From Phlegmacium glaucopus (taxonomy: Eukaryota; Basidiomycota; Agaricomycetes; Agaricales; Cortinariaceae), in the NCBI GenBank assembly GCA_015039465.1, contig MU130002.1, positions 1-13,400 on the forward strand: 13,400 nt of DNA. Reading direction: 5' to 3'. This document shows, one piece after another, positions 1 to 7,927 of the stretch. Numbering within the stretch: position 1 is the stretch's first letter; the number at the start of each line of letters is the position of its first letter. The notes under the pieces were generated by a model that made no database searches, was not told where the DNA came from, and saw nothing but the letters and a program-made list of their open reading frames with translations. A program made the position numbers and the translations under genes.

Positions 1-429
1 AGCGACAATGACGAGCCAGGCGGCCATGAGATTTTTCAGCCTCTAACGCCAATTGCCCTGCTGCTCGCCGATGACTGGGATGAAAATGAAGTTTCCGGCA
101 ATGACATGACTTCACCGGCACTGGCACCGGCACCGGACATCCTTCTGGAAAACATGTGCTGTGGGAGTGACCATTCAAGCATAAGGGATAATGAAACAGA
201 ATCTAGCGAATATACATATGGATCTCAACTCATTGTTTCCCCTTCACGGATTACACTTGACCCCTCTTCATCTGTCCCCCTTGATACGGATGCCTATTGT
301 CCACCATCTGATAACCTCACTCTGGCTGACACGCCGGTTTCAACCCCACTTCGCACATATGGTCCTGAACACTTCGCCTACCTGCAAGATCATTTGTTTG
401 AGGATTCATCTGATGAGGAAGGAGATTGA
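1..429 (+). CDS. 3' end of an unknown acidic protein (5' end outside window)
   Basis: Frame 1 is open from the first base to a TGA at 427-429, giving 142 codons. The internal ATG at 106 is probably not the true start, because the frame is open upstream of it. The peptide is rich in Asp, Glu, Ser, Pro and Thr, has a short Pro-Ala run (ALAPAPAPD-like) and ends in an acidic tail, FAYLQDHLFEDSSDEEGD. No catalytic motif, membrane segment or known domain is recognised; it looks like a disordered C-terminal tail. A 19-bp minisatellite lies about 130 bp downstream. The hidden gene tail near 12330-12839 also ends in acidic, F/P/D-rich sequence and is also followed by repeats, so the two could be related, but this is only a resemblance. 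It could be the tail of a transposon-encoded or host protein. The open frame is seen directly; that it is a real gene end is inference. Confidence 0.5.
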   Translation, partial: SDNDEPGGHEIFQPLTPIALLLADDWDENEVSGNDMTSPALAPAPDILLENMCCGSDHSSIRDNETESSEYTYGSQLIVSPSRITLDPSSSVPLDTDAYCPPSDNLTLADTPVSTPLRTYGPEHFAYLQDHLFEDSSDEEGD

Positions 430-557
430 TCTTGACTTGTACATACACCATAACTAGTTAGTTACATTGCGGATAGAATATCTGGACTCAGCCAGGAAGA
501 GTAATTCACATATTCCGTATGTCATCCCAGACAGTTCCGAATGCATGTAGGCCCGCA

Positions 558-800
558 GTGCCGGCTGAGAAAATGTGCCGGTTGAGACATAATGTGCCGG
601 CTCAGATATAATGTGCCGGTTCAGATATAATGTGCCGGCTCAGATATAATGTGCCGGTTCAGATATAATGTGCCGGTTAAGATATAATGTGCCGCTTCAG
701 ACATAATGTGCCGTGTCAGATATAATGTGCTGGTTGGAACATCATCTGCCGGTTTAGACAATCTGCCGGTTCAGACTGCCGGTTCATACTGTCCCGGTTG
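558..800. repeat. 19-bp minisatellite (GTGCCGG-TCAGATATAAT type)
   Basis: The motif GTGCCGG or a one-base variant begins at 558, 575, 594, 613, 632, 651, 670, 689, 708 and 727, followed by related units near 746, 763, 776 and 790. Spacing is exactly 19 bp from 575 to 746. Units alternate between GGCTCAGAT and GGTTCAGAT. The array decays at both ends: 17 bp at the start, then 17, 13 and 14 bp at the end. It lies in the 3' flank of the gene tail ending at 429. There is no coding sense in it. Confidence 0.9.
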
Positions 801-1330
801 AGACATTCTCGCTAGGTACTGGCAGTGCTGATTATTCCTTTTAATGCCAGGCTGTCTGGAGTGCTTAATATCAGTCTGTATCACTGGCCATAGCCAGGTC
901 ATGAGTATTACCATCTGATATCTGTACTTCCATATTTACTGTACATTCCCAGCTTATACCAGCAGTAGCACCGCCAGTCTGGAGTGCCCGTTTATCAGCT
1001 CTGGTCATAGCCGGTTCATATATGTAATGCCGGCTCATCCATAGAGTTGCTGGCCTGTTCATATCCCGGCATTGCCATGTCATGCACTCCTGATCATGCA
1101 GTGCCAGTTCATACCTTTTGACACCTACTGCCCCTCTCTCTATCCCAGCAGTACAACTCCCTGTTCATCTCAGCAACAGCTGGTTGATCTGAGCATCACC
1201 CGGTCATAGATGGCCAACTATCACCAGTACAAATAACTCCCGCCGGCTCATACACCCTACCAAAACACATCGGTGGACAGCACCCGGCCATGCTGATAGA
1301 CCTGCCCGGCATCGTCTAGTGCCGTAGGTA
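801..1330. other. intergenic stretch with scattered degenerate GCCGG-TCATA motifs
   Basis: No convincing gene is seen. Short pieces resembling the upstream 19-bp unit recur irregularly, for example GCCGGTTCATA near 1011, GCCGGCTCAT near 1030, GCCAGTTCATA near 1102 and GCCGGCTCATA near 1243. A 70-codon minus-strand frame at 871-1083 has no recognisable motif and is probably chance. The right side merges without a clear boundary into the decayed 3' end of gypsy element 1. Confidence 0.5.
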
Positions 1331-2974
1331 TTCCGTGAATCCGTATCTTTCGACACAGTGTGTAGATCCAAATATAGAATACCGTATTCCCAGATTCACG
1401 GGGCCCCGTGAATCCGTATCTTTCGACACAGTGTGTCCGTTCCGGGAATGGTATCATTCCATACACTGTAGTGTCCCTACCTGATCCTTCAGTGGTTTCG
1501 ATTATGAATATGTCGTCCATCATTGCTTGAAACGTGGCGGGAGAGTTACAGAGTCCGAAGAACATGACTGTGGGTTCGAATAGTCCTTTGTTGGTTTTGA
1601 AAGCTGCTTTCCATTGGTCTCCGTCTCGAATGCGTACATTGTTGTAACCCCATCGGATGTCCAACTTGGTAAAGTATTTGGTGCCTTTGAGTTTGTCAAT
1701 GAGTTCGGAGATGAGGGGAAGTGGATAGGTATTCTTGACTGTTCCCTCGTTTAGCGTTCGATAATTCTGTGTAGGGTGTACTTTTCCATCTTTTTTGTCA
1801 ACAAAGAAGAAGGGTGATGCCATGGGGGACTTGGATGGTCGTATATAACCTTTTTCAAGGTTTTCTTTGAGGAATCTGTCCAGTTCAGCTTGTTCCGGTA
1901 TGGTGAGTGGATACACCTTGCAGTCACAGGGTATGAAGTCATCTTTTAGGTCAATGGCATGATCGTAGGGTCTTGCTCCAGGGAATCGTTCTGTGGTTTC
2001 CTTGTCGAAGATACGCCAGTAGTCCATAAGTTCCGATGGTATCATTTCTTCCAAAGTTTTCTCGTCTTTCTTCGCATTTTGTTCACTTGCTAGGGCAGTA
2101 GAGACATTGGTTTTGTTGACCCAGAGTTCGTTGTCCGTGATGTGGTTGATAAAAGCGGCGATCAGCTCCATTTCGCTGTTGTCGAGGTTAAGTTTGATAG
2201 TTTCGTTTTTGTCGTCCAGTTTCAAGAGTGTTGAGTTGAGGGGTGATTCCTCGTCTTCAATTTCTTCTATTGTGGCTTTCGGAAGGGTTGGGATTTTGGG
2301 GATTGAGGTGGCTTGTTCTCTTTTTCTCCAATCGGGGGAATCACTTTTTTGTACTTTAATCTTCTTCTTTCTCTTTTCTTTCCATTTCTCTATCGTTTCT
2401 TTTATTTCCTTTTCTACTTGGTTGTATCGTGTTTTGTTGATTTCCATCCTGTTTAAGGTGGTGGTATGAGCACTTTGTGTTTCCTGTAGTCGTTGTCGAT
2501 TCCTTCGATTGTAAGTCAGGGCTAGTTGGTGTTTTCCCATTGGAAGATGCATTCGTCCAGTTTCCCAGTCTATTTGAGGGTTATGGGCTTGGAACCAGGG
2601 GAGTCCAAATATGACATCAGCGCTTGCAATTGTGACAATATGAAGTCGTTCCATCATCCAACTGTCGCCTTGTTGATATCTGATCCAGGTGTAATGCGTG
2701 ATTTTCCCATTGGAGTTAGGGGATCCATCTGCGTTTCGGGGGAGTATGGGTTTATTGAGGGGGTATAGAAGTACTTGGTGTCGTTTGGCGAAACCGGCGT
2801 TCATAAAGAGTCCACCTGCTCCAGTGTCCATGAGAATTTGGGCATCAACAATTTTGTTCTCTTTCTCAGTTTTGCACGTAATAGGGGTCTGTAAGATCAT
2901 AGATTGCTTTCCCATTTTGGCTACTAATACAGAAGAAATCATCAGTGACACAGACATTGAAACTGTGTGCTTGC
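1257..2974 (-). pseudogene. pol: Gypsy element 1 pol fragment: protease and partial reverse transcriptase
   Basis: Open on the minus strand with an ATG at 2957. The frame is also open upstream to the gag stop, in the -1 frame relative to gag, so expression by frameshift at the T-run beside the gag stop is plausible. Counting from that ATG: retropepsin active site DTGAG at residues 44-48, the conserved DVIFGLPWF at about 114-122, a Lys/Glu-rich linker at 170-300, then RT from about 320. RT motifs include YIRPSKSPMASPFFFVDKKDG, NEGTVKNTYPLPLI, KLDIRWGYNNVRI and FGLCNSPATFQAMMDD. The next motif should carry YxDD, but the frame reads TTVYGMIPF, so the catalytic Asp pair is missing. After about 1440 the sequence is duplicated and rearranged, and nothing resembling the RT thumb, RNase H or integrase follows. 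A non-functional remnant. Confidence 0.85.
1333..1436. repeat. 31-bp direct repeat (period 73) with a 22-bp perfect palindrome
   Basis: The same 31 bases, beginning CCGTGAATCCGTATC, occur at 1333-1363 and 1406-1436. The second copy forms one arm of a perfect 22-bp palindrome at 1393-1414 (GATTCACGG-GGCC-CCGTGAATC), so a third, inverted nine-base piece of the unit is present. This is the point where the RT of element 1 loses its reading sense, and it marks local rearrangement. Confidence 0.9.
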
Positions 2975-4300
2975 CTAAAAATCCTGATCTTTGACCACTT
3001 CGTCTATTAATTCTTTCTCTTCGGTATCCATATCTTCAACTAGGTTGCATATCATGGCTCGGGCGGTGGCGGCTGTTTTCTTGAATCCATTGAATTTCTT
3101 GTAACTACTGTCATTTGGTTTGTCATAATTCGAGTTTGTGTTCGAGGTGTTGCTTTGCTTGGAGCGGCATTCTCTTGCGAAGTGTCCTATTTTGTGACAG
3201 TGGAAGCACCTTCGTTCTTTCATGTGTTGTTCACGTTCTTCTATAGTGAGGCAATCAATCTCGGTTGTGTCGATGTCCATAGCATTGGGATCATGATGAT
3301 GATTAACATAGCGTGGTGAAGGGTAGGTTTTCTTAGCCTGGGGGGTGTTTCCAGTTTTTCGCTGAGTTATTTCCTTGCATCGTTTGTATTGGAGGTCAAA
3401 TCGAGAGGCTTTAGCATACCAGTCTTTGATAGCTGTGGGAGGATTTTTGAGTCCATAGATTTTCTGGAGGAGGGAGGTGTGGACTCCTTCCGAGAAGTAG
3501 TCGATGAGCGTTTTGTCGTCTGTGATCTTAGATCTTCCCGTGAGAATTCTGAATTGTGCAATGTAATTGTCTACTGAGTTGGTTCCTTGTCTGTTGGCGT
3601 AATTGGGCTCTGGCTTCTCCTTTGGCATCAGCGGCTAGGAAGGCTTCTTTGAGTTTCTTGATGAAACCGACATAGGTTCTAAAGTCTGGGGGGTGGTAGC
3701 AAGACATTCGTCGAGGAAGGCTTCTTTCCAGATTTTAGCAGTTCTGCCAGTGAGAAATGAGAGGATAAAGATGATTTGTTTGGCCTCAGAGTTATAGATC
3801 GAATCATTGAGAGAGAGGTATACTCGGCAGTCTTGGAGGAAAGACAGGAGTCCGTCTCGATCTCTGTGGTATGGCTGTGGTGGATTGATGTGTACTTCTT
3901 TAGACATTTTGTCTTTGTCTTCGTGGTCACTAGTTATATCCCAATCGGTTTTTGGCTGTTGAACAGGTATTTCAGGTCCAAAGGGAATAGGTGGTAATAG
4001 AACGGGTTTTTGGAATGGGGAGGGAGCAGCAGGTGGTGTGTATGTTGGGGTTTTGGCTTTTCCTGAGGTAGAGGGCTGAAGGGATGTTGTTTGAGGGACT
4101 GGTTGATCTGCTGTGGTTGTTTGAGGGGTTCTTCCTACTCGTTCTTGTCTTGGCTGTGTTGTAGAGCTGTGGCTCATGTGTTCGGGCTCGGGAAGTTTTT
4201 CTTCGAGAGGTTCTTCATTATTGGTGTCGTATTGACTGCTTCCAGTTGTGTCTTCTTCTTTTGATGACTTGGTAGGGGCTTGGTATTTGCCCCGTGACAT
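2975..4300 (-). pseudogene. gag: Gypsy element 1 gag, broken by two compensating frameshifts
   Basis: The start is taken as the ATG at 4300-4298 (MSRGKYQAPTK...), because upstream in-frame sequence belongs to the inserted solo LTR. The N-terminal third is Pro/Ser/Gln-rich. A Retrotrans_gag-like capsid region follows (DGLLSFLQDCRVYLSLNDS, then FLTGRTAKIWKEAFLDE). That frame stops at 3635. Between about 3690 and 3590 the homologous peptide (RTYVGFIKKLKEAFLAADAK) runs in a second frame, and a third carries on as NSVDNYIAQFRILTGRSKIT to the stop at 2975-2977. The first shift is at a C-run (about 3690), a typical indel site. A CCHC zinc knuckle, CFHCHKIGHFAREC, lies near 3208-3167. Gag forms the particle and binds the element RNA. 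The stop is preceded by a run of five Ts beside pol in the -1 frame. Confidence 0.85.
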
Positions 4301-5163
4301 TGATAGGATCCATATAGCCTCTAGGTTCGTAAACTGGTTATTTTTGCGATTTAACAACTTCGCAGTATACGCAGATGCCTCGTGGGTACCAACTTCACTC
4401 GCACTCTCATTCGCGGTTGTCGCACATCCTTCGCACATCACACAACATGATATAGTCCTCGCATAACCTTCGTACATCACTTCTACGACCTTTGTAACTA
4501 TCCAACGCACCCTCATTCCTCTTCGCATTTCATACTTCGACATATCTTCAACTCTCTCTATCAATACTGGACTTAGCCATTTCTTTCCTTCGCAACCACA
4601 CCTTCGCACAGCTTCTCTTTAATCTCATGGTCTTTCACGGCTCACATACACATCCCTTTCACTGGTTTGATCATGGTCCGTGTTGTTTTTAACTTACTTT
4701 CTTTTAACTTTCTATATATATTATTATTTTATCATCTCCTTCAAAACAGGAGGTCATACAACTGACCTCCTTACTCATCACTTCTATTGTTATTTTATCC
4801 TCTATTTCTTTGTTACCAAACTACTGGGCCCATGTGACTTCACATTACTGTTTCGCATATCCGCACCTGGCTAGCTTGTTACTCTTGTATTAAGTACCTG
4901 TAGCAAGTAGGAGGGAAGGCGAACAAGAGACGGCCAGAGTTTTGATCCCATAAACTTTGCAGCAACGTTCTAAGTCAATAGTCTCATCCTTCAAGCTACT
5001 TTGCGAACTGCGTTATCATTCGCGAACTTCGCTATCCTCGCGGTCTACTCTTCTTGCGTATTTCAATACCGCGGACTTCTCTTTAAATTCTATCGAGGAA
5101 ATCTACATTAACCCCTCTGAACTATGTTACTACTTGCGGTCTGATCTCACTGCAGGTACATCA
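4301..5163 (+). mobile_element. Solo LTR, copy B (863 bp), inserted at the gag start of element 1
   Basis: Starts TGATAGGA and ends GGTACATCA, so it has TGAT/ATCA inverted ends. It matches copy A (9955-10704, opposite strand) along its length. Shared stretches include TCTAGG..GTAAAC and ATTTTTGCG near the start, CTTCGCAGTATAC, GGGCCCATGTGACT versus GGACCCATGTGACT, TAGCAAGTAGG, TTTTGATCCCA, and TACTACTTGCGGTCTG at the end. Flanks are ACAT (4297-4300) and ACGT (5164-5167), a 4-bp target duplication with one transition; the left copy overlaps the gag ATG on the minus strand. No internal region of this family is attached. A TATA-like TCTATATATATT lies near 4711. The LTR carries many degenerate TTCGCACATC motifs and a perfect 9-bp stem-loop at 4748-4771. 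Confidence 0.85.
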
Positions 5164-5323
5164 ACGTCGTGGTGTATTATCTTCTGAGATCCGTTGGTAT
5201 CGGCGACCACACGATCTTCTTATGACTTCGTTGATATAGGCGATCACACGAGTTCGGGTTACAAGGATGATCCGAGTAACTACTGTTCTTGTTGGCTAGT
5301 GCATGTTTCGTTGGGCTCCAGAA
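5164..5323 (-). other. 5' leader of gypsy element 1
   Basis: This lies between the 3' edge of the 5' LTR (5324) and the LTR-B insertion that precedes the gag ATG. On the minus strand it begins TTCTGGAGCCCAACG. TGGAGCCC, 3 nt inside the LTR, sits where a primer-binding site would be, but I cannot match it to a particular tRNA. Two related pieces, GGTATCGGCGACCACACGA (about 5195) and GATATAGGCGATCACACGA (about 5233), form a diverged direct repeat. No coding sequence is seen. Confidence 0.45.
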
Positions 5324-5566
5324 TGTAAGGTCCGTCTGTGCTTAGAGAAGCGGACGCAAGAGTAGTTTAGACCTTTTGTTACGGCGACTATAAGCCTGCA
5401 CTCGCATTCGGTGCTGAGCCGATAGACCAAATAACTAGAGGTTTATGTACAACTGCAATCGTGTTCACCAAGATGAGACTAAGGGCAACAGGTTCTGAGC
5501 AAGCTTGATAAAGACCGTAGTAGTACAGAAGGTCTAAACTAAGGAAGTACAGCTAAGGGTATGGCT

Positions 5567-5574
5567 CTTATATA
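5567..5574 (-). promoter_or_regulatory. TATA box of the element 1 LTR
   Basis: TATATAAG on the minus strand, about 220 bp inside the LTR and about 240 bp before its 3' edge. Transcription would start some 30 bp further left and run through gag and pol of element 1. Assigned by motif and position only. Confidence 0.5.
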
Positions 5575-5688
5575 GTAAAGGGGTCAAGTCAGAGATAGTC
5601 CATGGTCCGTGCTAGGTATGAGTCAATAGGAGTCAAAGGTAAAAGGGGGGGTGGGAGCGATGGTTATATATGGTACAAAGAAGGTTCA

Positions 5689-5730
5689 GGGCAAAGGGCA
5701 AAGAGCAAAGGGTAAAGGGTAAAAGGAAAA
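5689..5730. repeat. Six 7-bp tandem units (GGGCAAA/GGGTAAA) in U3 of element 1
   Basis: Units begin at 5689, 5696, 5703, 5710, 5717 and 5724, with variants GGGCAAA, GAGCAAA and GGGTAAA. They lie in U3, about 115-160 bp upstream of the TATA box in transcription direction. They could act as repeated upstream elements or be simple slippage; the sequence does not decide. Confidence 0.8.
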
Positions 5731-5792
5731 AGAGGGATAGCGTAGAGGGAAAGGATGGCTAAAGGGTATGCGTATACTAGATATTCATAACA

Positions 5793-7409
5793 CTTAGACC
5801 ATCTAGCATACTTCGGATTGTCTAGATCCGATAAGTAGGACTGTGCAAGGGGATCTGTGGAAAGAGCAGAAAGAATCCCCTTGTTGAGCTCTTTGACATC
5901 CATGGTAAAGATACCATGGAGTATGGTAGGAAGTAATGAAGTAGCTTGGAGTGAAGCGGAAAGTTGTTCGGAGGAAAAGATAGGTTTAAAATTGTGTGGA
6001 TTGACTTCACCGTAATCTTTCCCTCCCTCCTTTAGATAGAGGTCAGGATGACGAGTCAGCGCATCTGTCTTTGTTCCGAGACAGCCTGGGCAAAATCTGA
6101 TAACCATGTTGAATGCGGAAAGGTACTCGGACCACTGGGCTTGATGCTGGGATAAGATTTTGGTGGTCGCGAAGTACTCTAGATTCTTATGGTCAGTAAC
6201 CACATCAATTGGGAAACTAGCACCTTCAAGGTAGTGATGCCAAGCTTTGAAAGCTTCGAAAATGGCAAGGAGTTCCTTATCATGAACATCGTAATTCAAT
6301 TCCGCACTGGAGAAGGTACGAGAACGATACGCGATGGGATGGATTTCTCCATCGGAATCATGGATGGAAAGGATAGCTGCTAAAGCATAATTGGATGCGT
6401 CAGTTTCGACAATGATAGGACAGTTAGGCTTCCAATGTGTTAACACCGGAGCAGAAACAAAAGCCTCCTTGAGAGTCTTAAAAGCAAGGCGGCAACTGTC
6501 ATCAAAAACCCACGGAATATTTTTCTGGGTGAGATGAGTCAATGGAACCACAATGTCGGAGTAGTTGTGGATGAAACACCTGTAGAAGTTAGCAAAACCA
6601 AGGAAGGACTGAACATCTTTGACTTTCCAAGGTTCTGGCCAGTCTTGAATGACTTGGACTTTCGCTGGATCCATAGAAAGGCCATCAGGACCGATCATGT
6701 GACCCAGGTACTCGACGGAATTGGTGTGGAAAACACATTTCTTACCATTGGCAAAAAGATTATTATCTTGAAGCCATCGGAGGACTTTGGAGACATGTTT
6801 GATGTGATGTTTTTTGTTGATGGAGAAAATGAGGATGTCGTCCAGATAGATGATTACAAACACATCTAAAAGGTCAGCAAAAATGGTGTTAAGGAAGCGT
6901 TGAAAACCGCCAGGGGCATTGGTAAGTCTGAACAGCATGACAAGCCATTCAAAGGAGCCATAGCGGGTACAAAAAGCAGTCTTCCACTCGTCGCTGGCAG
7001 CAATCCGGACGAGATGGTAGGCATGCTTTAAATCAATTTTAGTGAATATTCCGGATTTGCGGGGAGCATCAAGTAAGTCGGAAACAAGGGGTAAAGGGTA
7101 CTTGTCTTTCCGAGTGATGGCATTGAGTTTTCAGAAGCCGACGCAAAGCCAGAGTGACCCGTCGTTCTTCTTGATAAACAGGACAGGTGCTCCAAAAGGA
7201 GACTTAGAGGGGCGGATGAAACCCATGTTTAGGTGCTCGTCGATGAATTCTTGGAGTGTTCCTAACTCGGATTCAGAAAGGGGATAAATCGGACCCAAAG
7301 GGGGCTTAGCAGACTCATCAATTTCAATTTTTAAGTCATACTCTCGATGATCTGCTAGAGTGTTAGCCTTGCCCTTGGAAAAGACGTCCGAAAATTTGTG
7401 GTATATTTC
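5793..7409 (-). pseudogene. pol: Gypsy element 2 pol: reverse transcriptase and RNase H, one nonsense codon
   Basis: One minus-strand frame, 7409 to 5793, broken only by a TGA at 7133-7131. It starts in the protease-RT linker (EIYHKFSDVFSKGKAN), then RT: MGFIRPSKSPFGAPVLFIKK, KDKYPLPLVSDLLDAP, FTKIDLKHAYHLVRIA, and the catalytic YLDD at 6848-6837 (VIIYLDDILIFS). RNase H follows, with ETDASNYALAAIL, AELNYDVHDKELLAIF and VVTDHKNLEYF holding the expected acidic residues, and the RPG-type end (CPGCLGTKTDALTRHP). Homology ends at KYARWSK; the next codons are the LTR of element 1. Integrase is therefore cut off and not found elsewhere in the window. The stop replaces an expected Arg (CGA to TGA, VGF-stop-KLN), as cytosine deamination would give. 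RT and RNase H copy element RNA into cDNA in the particle. Confidence 0.9.
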
Positions 7410-7513
7410 CTGAACTTTACACTCCCCCACGTCTTCCTCCAGGAATCCGCCCGGACTGCCCGGAATCCTGGAGGAATCCTGGAGGAATCCTGGAATTCCT
7501 GGTAAATGGGAAT

Positions 7514-7750
7514 ATTCCTGGTGGATTCCTAGTAAATTCCTGGTGGATTCCTGGTGGATTCCTGGTGGATTCCTAGTAAATTCCTGGTGGATTCCTGGTG
7601 GATTCCTGGTGGATTCCTGGTGGATTCCTAGTAAATTCCTGGTGGATTCCTGGTGGATTCCTGGTGGATTCCTAGTAAATTCCTGGTGGATTCCCAGTGG
7701 ATTCCTGGTGGATTCCTAGTAAATTCCTAGTGGATTCCTGGTGGATTCCA
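7514..7750. repeat. 11-bp tandem array (GGATTCCTGGT) in the left subterminal region
   Basis: About twenty 11-bp units run head to tail with little drift. Most read GGATTCCTGGT. A variant pair, GGATTCCTAGT followed by AAATTCCTGGT, recurs after every two to four standard units, which suggests higher-order amplification of a block of units. Related but irregular GGATTCC/GGAATCC motifs fill 7438-7513. Confidence 0.9.
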
Positions 7751-7927
7751 GTGAAATCAGTTAAGTCATTGACATATTTTGTTTCATTTAATTTTTCCTT
7801 AATCTTGGCAATGTTTTGATTGTAAGATATACATTGAAAATTATATAAATACAAATTCACATTAATAAGTATTTAATAACATGTTATTTACTTATTAATA
7901 ATTATAGTATATTAAAATTTAAATAAA
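7751..7927. repeat. AT-rich segment with a near-perfect palindrome at 7861-7899
   Basis: This is an AT-rich stretch without genes. ATTAATAAGTA at 7861-7871 is the exact inverse of TACTTATTAAT at 7889-7899. Between them lies a perfect 14-bp palindrome (AATAACATGTTATT, 7875-7888), offset by an unpaired TTT. Together this could extrude as a 39-nt hairpin. Confidence 0.85.

Larger units (their letters stand above)
1257..5792 (-). mobile_element. Gypsy element 1: 5'-complete, 3'-truncated LTR retrotransposon
   Basis: A minus-strand Ty3/gypsy element. From right to left it has a 5' LTR (5324-5792), a leader (5164-5323), gag (4300-2975) and pol with protease and the first part of RT (about 2974-1440). 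RNase H, integrase and the 3' LTR are absent, so it is a truncated copy. Its right end sits exactly where the RNase H-side homology of element 2 stops (5792/5793), so element 1 appears to have inserted into element 2. The bases CTTAG at 5793-5797 would be its target duplication, but the matching copy is lost with the 3' end. A solo LTR (4301-5163) later split its leader from gag. Confidence 0.8.
5324..5792 (-). mobile_element. 5' LTR of gypsy element 1 (469 bp)
   Basis: On the minus strand it runs from TGTTATGAATATC (5792) to GGACCTTACA (5324), with TGT/ACA ends. The right edge is set by the abrupt end of RT-RNase H homology of element 2 after ...KYARWSK. The left edge is set by the TGTAAGG terminus followed by a possible primer-binding site. 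Inside are a TATA box (5567-5574) and a 7-bp tandem repeat upstream of it (5689-5730), giving a plausible U3-R-U5 order. The second LTR is missing, so the edges cannot be confirmed by pair alignment. Confidence 0.6.

Noticed and set aside
871..1083. 70-codon minus-strand frame
   Set aside because: No motif, and it lies in degenerate repeat sequence between a gene end and a decayed retroelement.
4301..4609. N-terminal extension of gag upstream of MSRGKYQ
   Set aside because: The extra residues are encoded by solo LTR B in antisense; the frame is open by chance.
5324..5677. Shorter 354-bp LTR for element 1 ending TGTACC/TTACA
   Set aside because: Element 2 homology already stops at 5792/5793 beside TGTTATG, so 469 bp explains the junction better.
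7514..7750. Possible CRISPR-like array
   Set aside because: Units are 11 bp and contiguous with no unique spacers; this is a tandem satellite in a eukaryotic transposon.
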